64,000 nt of DNA, from the NCBI GenBank assembly GCA_965202895.1, contig OZ241901.1, positions 2,976,001-3,040,000 of the forward strand, written 5' to 3'. Source of the DNA: JAJDXW01 sp965202895 (GTDB taxonomy: Bacteria; Pseudomonadota; Gammaproteobacteria; HK1). This document shows positions 1 to 8,965 of this stretch, piece by piece. The notes beneath the pieces are model-generated. The model saw nothing but the letters and a program-made list of their open reading frames with translations. It had not been told where the DNA came from and ran no database searches. How positions within the stretch are numbered: the stretch's first letter is position 1; each line of letters begins with the position of its first letter. The position numbers and the translations under genes were made by a program.

Positions 1-1
1 A

Positions 2-901
2 GACCTCGATCCCGCGGCGATCCTCGGCTGCTTCGCGCACGCCCGGCTTCCGGCCCCGCCCCGCCGGGGCCGCGGCGAGCCGGCGGAGGGGCTCGCGGCC
101 CTCGCCGGCCGCTACGACGCGTTCATCCTCGACGGCTACGGCGTCGTCAACGTCGGGGCGAAGCCGGTGCCGGGGATCGTGGACGCGGTGGAGGCCCTCC
201 GCGAAGCCGGCCGGGCGGTGATGGTCCTGACGAACGGCGCCGGCCGCCCCGTCCGCTGGGCCGCCCGCCGCTATGCCGAGTGGGGGGTCGGGGTCCCGGA
301 ACGCCTCGTCGTCTCGAGCCGCGACGCGCTGGAGGCGGAGCTCGCCGCGCGCCCCCGCCCGGGGCTCTGGGGGGTGATGGCGAAGCCCGACTCGGAGCTC
401 GGGACCCTGCCGGTGGAAGCCGCCCTTCTCGGCGACGACGACACCCTCTACCGGGAGGCCGACGGGTTCATCCTCCTTCGCTCCGGGGGGTGGACCGTGG
501 AGCGTCATCGCCGGATGGCCGAAGCCCTGCGAAGCGCGCCGCGCCCGGTCCTCGTCGCCAATCCCGACGTGAGCGCCCCGTATCCGGACGGCTCCTTCTC
601 CGCGGAGCCCGGCTACTGGGCGCTTCGCCTGGAGGCCGAGACGGGGGTGCGGTGCGATCGGTTCGGGAAGCCGTTCCCCGGCGCCTTCGACCTCGCGCTC
701 GCCCGCCTCGGGGACGCCGGGCTCCGCCGGGAGCGGGTCGCGATGGTCGGAGACGGGCTCTGCACCGACGTCCTCGGCGGCCTTGCGGCGGGTCTCGGGA
801 CCGTGCTCGTCACCGGCCACGGCCTGGTCCGGGACCTCGACTGGCGAGCGTGGGCGGAGCGCACCGGCATCTCCCCCGACCACGTCATCCCGGGACCCTG
901 A
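2..901 (+). CDS. HAD superfamily class IIA phosphatase, 5' partial
   Basis: The reading frame is open from the first base, so the N-terminus lies outside the window and 299 residues are visible. HAD signatures occur in order: motif I as ILDGYGVV near visible residue 43, motif II as LTNGAG near 76, the motif III lysine in GKPFPGAF near 221, and the acidic motif IV in MVGDGLCTD near 248. The order and spacing fit the NagD/TIGR01459-like class IIA group, which hydrolyses small phosphate esters in the cytoplasm. Motif I reads DGYG rather than DxDG, as seen in that group. The substrate cannot be told. It is followed by 209 bp of GC-rich spacer before the ABC operon, so co-transcription is uncertain. 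Confidence 0.8.
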   Translation, partial: DLDPAAILGCFAHARLPAPPRRGRGEPAEGLAALAGRYDAFILDGYGVVNVGAKPVPGIVDAVEALREAGRAVMVLTNGAGRPVRWAARRYAEWGVGVPERLVVSSRDALEAELAARPRPGLWGVMAKPDSELGTLPVEAALLGDDDTLYREADGFILLRSGGWTVERHRRMAEALRSAPRPVLVANPDVSAPYPDGSFSAEPGYWALRLEAETGVRCDRFGKPFPGAFDLALARLGDAGLRRERVAMVGDGLCTDVLGGLAAGLGTVLVTGHGLVRDLDWRAWAERTGISPDHVIPGP

Positions 902-1110
902 CCGGCGGCCGGCCCCGGACCGGCCCCGGCCGCGGGCCGGCTGCGGGCCGTCCGCGCCGTGCGCCGACCCCGGCGTTCCCGGGGATGATACATTCGCTCC
1001 CGTCCATTGCGGGCCGGGCGCCCCATCCGCCCGCCGGCGCCGGCGCCGGGGCACGGCAGCCGGAAGGCCGGGGGGCGGCGGAGCTCATCGAAGAACGAGG
1101 GAGAGCGAAC

Positions 1111-1962
1111 ATGCTTGCGTACATCGTCCGCCGCGGCCTGACCGGCGCGGCGCTCATCGGGTTCCTGATCGGGTCGGGTTCGGCCTTCGCCGCCGAGTGC
1201 ACGAACGACGTCTGGAACAAGGTCATGAAGCGCGGAGAGGTGATCGTCGGGGTCAAGCCGGACTACAAGCCGTGGGGATTCCGCGACGAGAGCGGGGGCC
1301 TCGTCGGCATGGAGGTCGATCTGGCGAAGGAGGTCGCGGCCGTCATGGGGGTGGGCCTCGAGCTGGTGGCCGTGCAGTCCTCCAACCGCATGCAGTTCCT
1401 CGAGCAGGGCAAGGTGGACATGTTCATCGCCACCATGTCCGACCGTCCGGACCGGCGCAAGATCGTCGGCATCACCCAGCCCAACTACTACACCTCCGGC
1501 ACCAACGTCATGTCGCCGAAGGCGCTCGGGCTCACCGAATGGGAAGACCTTCGCGACAAGCCGGTGTGCGGGAAGCAGGGCGCGTTCTACAACAAGATCG
1601 TGTCGGAGCGCTACGGGGCGAAGATCGTCGCGTTCACCGGCAACGCCGAGGCGAAGCAGGCGCTGCGCGACAAGAAGTGCATCGCGTGGGTCTACGACGA
1701 TTCGTCCATCATGTCCGATCTGGCGTCCGGCAATTACGACGAGTTCGAGATGCCGCTCCCGTCCGAGGACGACAATCCCTGGGGGTTGGCGGTCCCCCTG
1801 GCCGAGCGCCATTGCATCTTCGGCAGCTTCATGTCCGGCCTGACCTACCACTGGCACCAGACCGGCCGCCTCATCGAGCTCGAGAAGAAGTGGGGCATCC
1901 AGCCCACGAAGTATCTCCAGGACCAGCACGGGCGGTTCGCCGACTGGCTGGCCGGGAGGTAA
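1111..1962 (+). CDS. ABC transporter periplasmic substrate-binding protein (polar amino acid type)
   Basis: Protein of 283 residues. The start is the ATG after a purine-rich AGGGAGAGCG and is followed at once by a signal peptide (RR at 7-8, hydrophobic 10-22, cleavage near residue 27). The mature part begins with the family pattern VMKRGEVIVGVKPDYKPWGF, and the whole chain fits the SBP_bac_3 fold that captures polar amino acids in the periplasm. An in-frame upstream extension exists but has no secretion signal and low-complexity composition, so it was rejected. It is the first gene of a binding protein-permease-permease-ATPase operon. The ligand (glutamate, glutamine, aspartate or other) cannot be read from sequence alone. 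Confidence 0.9.
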   Translation: MLAYIVRRGLTGAALIGFLIGSGSAFAAECTNDVWNKVMKRGEVIVGVKPDYKPWGFRDESGGLVGMEVDLAKEVAAVMGVGLELVAVQSSNRMQFLEQGKVDMFIATMSDRPDRRKIVGITQPNYYTSGTNVMSPKALGLTEWEDLRDKPVCGKQGAFYNKIVSERYGAKIVAFTGNAEAKQALRDKKCIAWVYDDSSIMSDLASGNYDEFEMPLPSEDDNPWGLAVPLAERHCIFGSFMSGLTYHWHQTGRLIELEKKWGIQPTKYLQDQHGRFADWLAGR

Positions 1963-2093
1963 CCGGCGCGGGTGTCGATGCCCGCGGCCGGCGGGGCGCC
2001 GTCCGTCCAGGGGGCCCCGCCGGCCGCCCCCCGCCGCGTGACCCGTCCCGTGGCGCCACGCTCCCCTGATACGGCCGCCGGCCGGCCCTCGCG

Positions 2094-2849
2094 GTGATCG
2101 AGTCCGTTCAGACCTGGTTCCGCACGCTCGCGGAGACCCATCCGAAGTGGAACTTCATCTACCTCTACGATCCGGTGCAGACGGCGCGGGTCGGGGAGGG
2201 GCTCTGGATGACCCTCCAGCTCTCGGTCGCGTGCGTCGTGTTCAGCGTGGCGATCGGGGTGGCGGGGGCATGGTTGCAGGGGTCGCGGCGGGCCGTGGTC
2301 CGGGCGTTCGTCCAGGGCTACATCCAGTTCTTCCGCAACACGCCGCCCCTCATCCAGCTCCTCTTCTTCTACTTCGCCCTCGGCCAGTTCACCCCGACGT
2401 ACTCCCCGGACGGGTGGCTCGAGGTTCCGATCGTCTCGAACGTCGGATGGGCGATCATCTCGCTCTCGTTCTTCGCCGGCGCCTTCAACGTCGAGATCTT
2501 CCGCGCGGGGATCGAGGCGATCCCGGAGTCCACCCGCGAGGCGGCGGACGCGCTCGGCATGTCGCGGCTCCAGGTCTACCTCTACGTGGTGCTCCCGCTC
2601 GCGTTCCGGGTCAGCCTCCCCGCGCTCAACAACAACCTCGTGAACCTCGTCAAGACCACCACCCAGGCGATCGTCATCGCGGTCCCGGAGCTGCTCTACC
2701 AGCTCGTCAGCATCTACAACGACTACTCCACCTCCCAGAACGCCTGCATGCTGCTCATGTTCGTGGTGTACGTCACCCTGGTGGGGCTGCTGGTGCTCGG
2801 CATGAACCGATGGGAGCGTGCGCTCCGCATCCCGGGGTACGGGGGCTGA
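2094..2849 (+). CDS. Amino acid ABC transporter permease, first subunit
   Basis: Inner-membrane permease of 251 residues beginning with GTG. Several hydrophobic segments are visible, and the conserved EAA loop that docks the ATPase appears as EAADALGMSR near residue 147, followed by VYLYVVLPLAF. The N-terminal part carries the PPLIQLLFFYFALG pattern of His/Glu/Gln/Arg-type permeases. It sits 131 bp after the binding-protein gene, with only 3 bp before the next permease, so the two permeases are co-translated or closely coupled. They would form the heterodimeric channel of the importer. Confidence 0.9.
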   Translation: MIESVQTWFRTLAETHPKWNFIYLYDPVQTARVGEGLWMTLQLSVACVVFSVAIGVAGAWLQGSRRAVVRAFVQGYIQFFRNTPPLIQLLFFYFALGQFTPTYSPDGWLEVPIVSNVGWAIISLSFFAGAFNVEIFRAGIEAIPESTREAADALGMSRLQVYLYVVLPLAFRVSLPALNNNLVNLVKTTTQAIVIAVPELLYQLVSIYNDYSTSQNACMLLMFVVYVTLVGLLVLGMNRWERALRIPGYGG

Positions 2850-2852
2850 GCG

Positions 2853-3764
2853 GTGTTCGCCCGCATCCCCGGCGTGGACGCCGCCCGGCGGAACGACCTG
2901 CCGGTCCTCCTCCCGTCCGCGGGGCGGGCGCGGGCGCCGGGCCGGGCCGGCGACCTCGCCTTCAGCCGCTGGCTCGGGTCGGCGGCCCCGTGGAAGATCT
3001 GGGCGGTGCTCGTGTTCGCGCTCGCGGCCGGCGCCGCCTGGCCGTTCGCGGCGGCCGCCCGGTCGGGCTATACGATGGGCGAGGCGCTCGACGCGCTGTG
3101 GCGATGGCTGCCCTTCCTCCTGACGAAGGGCTTCGCGATGAACGTCCTCATCAGCTTCCTCACCATGGCGGTCGGCACGGCGGGCGGCGTGGTTCTCGGC
3201 CTCTGGCAGCTCTCGCCCACCCGCCCGGTGCGGCGGGTCGCGTGGGCGCTCACCCAGGCGTTCCGCAACTCGCCGTGGCTCGTGCTCCTGTTCATCGTGA
3301 TGCTGACGTTCCCGTTCCAGGTGGAGATCGGCTCGGTCGTCGTCCCCGTCCCCGACTGGCTCAAGGCCGTGTTCGGGCTCTCGCTGCCGATCATGGCCAA
3401 CCTCTCCGAGGTGGTCCGGGGCGCCGTGCAGTCGGTCCCCACCGGGCAGTGGGAGGCGGCCGACTCGCTGGCGTTCTCGCGCCGCCGGACCCTGTGGCGG
3501 ATCGTGCTGCCGCAGTGCTTCAAGCGGATGATCCCCCCGTGGATGAACTGGTACGCCATCCTGACGATGGCGACCCCCCTGGTCTCGCTTCTCGGCGTGG
3601 AGGAGATCGTGACCCTGTCGCGCCAGGCGATGGAGGCCGAGGACAATCACCCGGAGCTGCTGGTCCCGTTCTTCGGATTCGCGCTCCTCGTGTTCTTCGC
3701 CTACTGCTACCCGATCGCGCGCTGGACGATCGCGCTCGAGCGGCGCTTCGCGGTGAGGCTGTAG
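2853..3764 (+). CDS. Amino acid ABC transporter permease, second subunit
   Basis: Permease of 303 residues with a GTG start 3 bp after the preceding stop. The first 45 residues are a polar cytoplasmic extension (VDAARRNDLPVL), then membrane segments begin near residue 48. The EAA loop is EAADSLAFSRRRTLW near residue 200, followed by IVLPQCFKRMIPP. It pairs with the upstream permease to form the channel and lies 13 bp before the ATPase. The longer N-terminus compared with its partner is common in the second subunit of four-gene polar amino acid systems. Confidence 0.9.
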   Translation: MFARIPGVDAARRNDLPVLLPSAGRARAPGRAGDLAFSRWLGSAAPWKIWAVLVFALAAGAAWPFAAAARSGYTMGEALDALWRWLPFLLTKGFAMNVLISFLTMAVGTAGGVVLGLWQLSPTRPVRRVAWALTQAFRNSPWLVLLFIVMLTFPFQVEIGSVVVPVPDWLKAVFGLSLPIMANLSEVVRGAVQSVPTGQWEAADSLAFSRRRTLWRIVLPQCFKRMIPPWMNWYAILTMATPLVSLLGVEEIVTLSRQAMEAEDNHPELLVPFFGFALLVFFAYCYPIARWTIALERRFAVRL

Positions 3765-3777
3765 CCGGGAGGCGGGG

Positions 3778-4533
3778 ATGAACGGACGGAGCTGGGACCC
3801 GAGCCAGCCGATCGTGTCCATCCGGGACGTACACAAGTCCTTCGGTGATCTCGAGGTGCTGAAGGGGGTGAGCTTCGACGTGATGAAGGGAGAGGTGGTC
3901 TGCATCATCGGCCCTTCGGGATCGGGCAAGTCCACCCTCATCCGATGCGTGAATGCGCTCAACTCGATCGACCGCGGCTCGATCCGGGTGGAGGGCCGGG
4001 AGGTCCACGATCCGGACCTCGACAAGCTGGAGCTTCGGCGCAGGGTCGGCATGGTCTTCCAGCAGTACAACCTGTTCCCCCACAAGACCGCGCTCGAGAA
4101 CGTGATGATGGCCCCGGTGCTGGTGCTCAAGGAGCCCCGGCGCGAGGTGGAGGAGCGGGCCCGGGCGCTCATCCGCAAGGTGCGCCTCGACGGCAAGGAG
4201 GACAGCTATCCCGGGGAGCTGTCGGGAGGACAGCAGCAGCGCGTGGCCATCGCCCGCTCCCTCGCGATGCGCCCCGACGTCATGCTCTTCGACGAGATCA
4301 CCGCGGCCCTCGATCCGGAGACGGTGAAGGAGGTGCTCGTCACCATCCGCGAGCTCGCGGAGGAGGGCATGACGTGCATCCTCGTGACCCACGAGATGGG
4401 GTTCGCCCGCGAGGTGGCCCACCACATCTACTTCACGGACCGCGGGGTCATCGTGGAGCACGGACCGCCCGCGACCTTCTTCACCGAGGCGAAGGATCCC
4501 CGGACGTGCGAGTTCCTGAGCCAGATCCTCTGA
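3778..4533 (+). CDS. Amino acid ABC transporter ATP-binding protein
   Basis: Cytoplasmic ATPase of 251 residues with all nucleotide-binding motifs: Walker A GPSGSGKST near residue 46, Q-loop in VFQQYNLFPHKT near 90, signature LSGGQQQR near 147, Walker B VMLFDEITAALDPE near 168, and the switch histidine in LVTHEMGF near 204. These are canonical for the GlnQ/HisP/AapP group. The ATG lies 13 bp after the permease stop behind GGGAGGCGGGG. It is the last gene of the operon. Confidence 0.95.
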   Translation: MNGRSWDPSQPIVSIRDVHKSFGDLEVLKGVSFDVMKGEVVCIIGPSGSGKSTLIRCVNALNSIDRGSIRVEGREVHDPDLDKLELRRRVGMVFQQYNLFPHKTALENVMMAPVLVLKEPRREVEERARALIRKVRLDGKEDSYPGELSGGQQQRVAIARSLAMRPDVMLFDEITAALDPETVKEVLVTIRELAEEGMTCILVTHEMGFAREVAHHIYFTDRGVIVEHGPPATFFTEAKDPRTCEFLSQIL

Positions 4534-4789
4534 GCGGAGGGTCGGGCCGCCATCGAATCTCCATGCCCTTGCCGGGGCCGGGTCCCTCGCGTCGGGGGCG
4601 GCGGTCGATTCGCGGGCGCCCGGCGGTCGCCGGCGCCGGGGCGCGCGGGTCTTCGACCGATGGCCGGCCGTGCGGGGCCGGGCGATCCGGTCCGGGCCGC
4701 CCGCCGGAGGCTCGAAGCGAGCGGGGCGGGGAGGGGCCGCGGGATGGCCGGCCGCGGCGGCGGCGGGCCGGCCGAAGCGAGCGGCTGAC

Positions 4790-6160
<1,371 letters not shown>

Positions 6161-6338
6161 ACACCGGCACGGTCCGCGACCGGCCGTCACCTCGCTCCAC
6201 GGACGTTCCGGGGGAGACGGCGCCCGCGGGCGCAGAGACCCTCCCGGCGGGCGCGGCGCCCGGCTCGTCCCACCGACTCGAGCGCCAAAGGGAAGCCTGC
6301 CAGACGGAGGAGCCTCGCTCGACGGGCATCCGGGGGGA

Positions 6339-6648
6339 GAGGCATGTGCGCGGTGGGGTTTTCGCCGGGCACGCCTCTCGCGAACGTTCTTGGGCACCGC
6401 GTCCTGGGAACGCTCGTGTCCCGCCCGCATTGATCGGCGGCGGCCTCGCCGTCCCATTTGCGGGCGGGACGCCCGCGTTCCCAGGACGCCGTGCCCGCGC
6501 AAGTGGCTCCGTGGAGTGAAATCCGCCAGCAACCCCCTCGAACCGAACCCGAACCACGGAAGAACGCCGTCTCCGTGGGGGTAAAAAATATCTCGACCCC
6601 CGATCTCCACCCGCTATATCGAGAGGTTACGAACAACGCGCGGGGCTC
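6339..6648 (+). repeat. Dispersed repeat copy A, forward, complete
   Basis: One of twelve related copies in the window. It begins at GAGGCATGTGCGC and ends at GCGCGGGGCTC. In order it holds a left module, a long stem-loop with a 29-nt loop (TTGATCGGCGG...), a module with CTCCGTGGRGTGAAATCCGCC, a small CCACGGA/TCCGTGG hairpin and an AT-richer tail with CTATATC. The two stem arms differ here in their middle block (CTCGTG on the left, complement of CGGGCG on the right), unlike copies I and J where they match. It lies between the convergent cyclase and desaturase genes, and the desaturase stop codon is inside it. Confidence 0.9.
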
Positions 6649-7816
6649 GGGGGGCGTCCGGCGGGGGTTCGGCGAGCGCGCGCGGGGCGAGGCCCCCCAT
6701 CGACGCGGCGAGCGGGTCCGCTTCGGAGGCGGCGCCGCCGGCCGGCGCGGGTACGGGGGTGTCGAACGCATAGCCGGGGTCGGCCTGCTGGCGCCGCCAC
6801 GTGTCGCGCATCTCCTGCCACGCGCCGACCAGGGTTCGCGGCGCCGGCATGTCCCGCGCGAGGGCGCGGTGCAGCCGCTTCAGGCGGTAGCAGGGCACCG
6901 CGGCGTACATGTGGTGCTCCAGGTGCCAGTTCATGTGCCAGTACAGGAACTCCGACAGCGGGTCGAGGGTGATGGTGCGGACGCACTTGCGGAAGTCCGC
7001 GACCCCGCTCCGCAGGCCGCAGTGCATGGGCACGCCGACGAAGTACCGGAGCCAGTTGGCGATGAATGCGGAGCCGGAGACGAGGACGGCGACGACCGGC
7101 TCGCCCGCCGAGAGGGAAACGGCGGCGACGGCGGCGTGGAACGCAAGGGTCAGGCGCGCCCAGGCGACGGCCTTCCGGGCCTCGTCGGGATGCCCTTCGT
7201 AGAGCTCCGGACCCCACGAGTTGTAGGGGTTGTCGAGGCGGTGGAGGGCGAGCCGGGCGAAGCCCTTCAGGGTCGGCGCGAGCCCCCGGGACTGGTATCC
7301 CCCGGTGACGTTGACCGTGAAGAGCTGGAGCAGATAGAGGAAGCGGAGCGAAGGCGTCTCGGGCATCACCTCCTCGCGGTCGCCCTCGACGAACAGGGTG
7401 TAACGATGGTGGTAGCTGTGGCTGAACCGGTACACGTGGAAGTTGAGCCACCCGAGGAGCGAGAAGATGCGGAGGAACGCCTCGTTGAGCCACTTCGTCC
7501 GGAACACCGTCTTGTGGCAGAGCTCGTGATGGGGGGCGGTGAAGAAGGAGGCGACGGTGCCGTGCGCGAAGAGGGCGAGGAGGAAGCCCCACCAGACCTC
7601 GAGAGCGAAGAGGCGGTACGCGGCGAGCCCGGTCAGCACCCAGAGGCCGAGATGCCCCGCGGCGAGGAACAGCCCGCGCGGATCGCTCGGCCGGGCGAGC
7701 TCGCGCAGGGTCCCGCGTTCGATGGGACAGCGATACCACCGGACGTCGAGGTCCCGGCGCACGTCGGCGAGGGGGGGAAGCCTTTCGGGCAACCGGCCGT
7801 CCGCGACGGGATTCAT
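6614..7816 (-). CDS. Membrane fatty acid desaturase
   Basis: Protein of 400 residues, with ATG at 7816 chosen because its start overlaps the upstream stop as ATGA. The three histidine boxes of membrane diiron desaturases are intact: HHELCHK near residue 96, HSYHHR near 134 and HLEHHM near 302, separated by hydrophobic segments. It should desaturate an acyl chain or act on a related lipid such as a sphingolipid or carotenoid; the substrate is not predictable. The last residues (RVVRNLSI) come from dispersed repeat copy A, which supplies the stop codon, so the original C-terminus was probably changed by the repeat. Likely an operon with the Uma2-like gene. Confidence 0.85.
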   Translation of the reverse strand: MNPVADGRLPERLPPLADVRRDLDVRWYRCPIERGTLRELARPSDPRGLFLAAGHLGLWVLTGLAAYRLFALEVWWGFLLALFAHGTVASFFTAPHHELCHKTVFRTKWLNEAFLRIFSLLGWLNFHVYRFSHSYHHRYTLFVEGDREEVMPETPSLRFLYLLQLFTVNVTGGYQSRGLAPTLKGFARLALHRLDNPYNSWGPELYEGHPDEARKAVAWARLTLAFHAAVAAVSLSAGEPVVAVLVSGSAFIANWLRYFVGVPMHCGLRSGVADFRKCVRTITLDPLSEFLYWHMNWHLEHHMYAAVPCYRLKRLHRALARDMPAPRTLVGAWQEMRDTWRRQQADPGYAFDTPVPAPAGGAASEADPLAASMGGLAPRALAEPPPDAPRAPRVVRNLSI

Positions 7817-8598
7817 GGCTCCGCCGGCGGGCCGCGGCTCTCGTGAAGAAGCGCTTCGAGCTCGGCGACCCGGGCTTCGGCCTCGCGCCGCGCCTCCGCC
7901 TCCCGTTCGGCGCGGGACTCGGCGGCTCCGACCAGGGACTCGGCGGCGCGCCGCGCTGCCGCGTCCCGCTCGGCCCGAAGCTCGGCGGATCGGCGCGCGG
8001 TGTCCTGATCGGCCAGGGCGAGCAGACGCCGGTCCGCCGCCGGGTCGAAGAAGTACCTCTCCTCGGCGCCCTTCACCCGGAAGTCGAGGCCCAGGGTCTC
8101 GCTGCGAAGGAACACGGTCCCGTCCAGCGACTCGACCACCGGCTGCGGCTCGTACCCGCCCGCCGCCAGGCGCCGGCCCTTGAGATGCAGCCCCAGACAA
8201 TCCCCGGTGGGGTCGTACTGCCAGTACTCCCGCACCCCCAGCCGTTCGTACAGCGCCGCCTTGCGCCCCTCGTCCTCGCGCCACGTGCCCCGCGACGCCA
8301 CCTCCATCACGAAGGCCGGCGCCGGCCCCTCCTCCCACAGCTTGTAGACCAACCGGTTGTGCTTCGGCACGCCGAACGCCACGAACACGTCCGGGGCGAC
8401 CCGGGCGCGCGGGTTCCCTTCCTCGTAGTAGATGAAGAGGTCGCCGGAGACGTATACGTCGGGGCGGTCCCGGAAGTGGAGACCGAGGACGCCGACCGCA
8501 TCGAGGATGGCGTGGAGCTGCCAGTCGTTCTCGGCCATCGGCTTGCCGTCCCCGCTCGGATAGTCAATCGCGGCGGGAGCGAGAACGCGCGGTTCCAT
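7813..8598 (-). CDS. Uma2-like (DUF820) PD-(D/E)XK family protein with C-terminal coiled coil
   Basis: Protein of 261 residues starting at MEPRVLAP. The core (about residues 12-190) has the Uma2/DUF820 layout: DVYVSGDLFIYYEEGN, then RVAPDVFVAFGVPKHNR, then FVMEVASRGTWREDEGRK, in which the Asp and Glu plus a following lysine match the nuclease-like catalytic pattern of this restriction-endonuclease fold. Residues about 195-255 are an Ala/Glu/Arg-rich coiled coil, usual in this family. Function is not established; members are expanded in cyanobacteria and other bacteria. The start was set at 8598 because the longer in-frame extension is Arg/Pro-rich and lies in apparently non-coding sequence. 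Its stop overlaps the desaturase start by 4 bp. Confidence 0.7.
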   Translation of the reverse strand: MEPRVLAPAAIDYPSGDGKPMAENDWQLHAILDAVGVLGLHFRDRPDVYVSGDLFIYYEEGNPRARVAPDVFVAFGVPKHNRLVYKLWEEGPAPAFVMEVASRGTWREDEGRKAALYERLGVREYWQYDPTGDCLGLHLKGRRLAAGGYEPQPVVESLDGTVFLRSETLGLDFRVKGAEERYFFDPAADRRLLALADQDTARRSAELRAERDAAARRAAESLVGAAESRAEREAEARREAEARVAELEALLHESRGPPAEP

Positions 8599-8965
8599 CG
8601 GCCGGCTCCTCCATGCGGCGGGGCGGGGTCGGGCGGTGTCCGATCCCCGGCGACGATACCATGCCCACGTCCGCGTCCCAACCCGTGTTCCGGGGGCGCA
8701 TGATGACGCGGGAGAGGGGGCGGCGGCGTAGGGCAGGGTCTCGATCTTCGTGGGATTTCGCCCCGGCGCACCGGAGCGGAACGCCCTGCCGGCCCGGGGT
8801 CCCGGGAATACCGGCTGGGCTGGGTCGTGCCGGGCGGCTGCGGGATTCCCCGCAGATCGCATCAGCGGCCGTCCCCGCGGCTCCGGTTGAGGGTCGCGGT
8901 CCTCTTCATGGCCGCCGTACCGGTTCGGGCCGAGGGGCAGGGCTCGGTGCGCCGCCACGGCGCCG
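8599..8965. other. Intergenic gap with no recognised gene
   Basis: About 370 bp between the Uma2-like gene and the 3' end of trpEG, both on the minus strand. It must hold the promoter of the Uma2/desaturase operon. No conserved reading frame, RNA gene or repeat copy was recognised. Confidence 0.4.

Noticed and set aside
1845..4196. Long open frame of 783 codons on the minus strand across the ABC operon
   Set aside because: It lies antisense to four clear transporter genes, is rich in Arg/Glu/His shadow sequence and has no domain. It is a product of high GC at codon position three.
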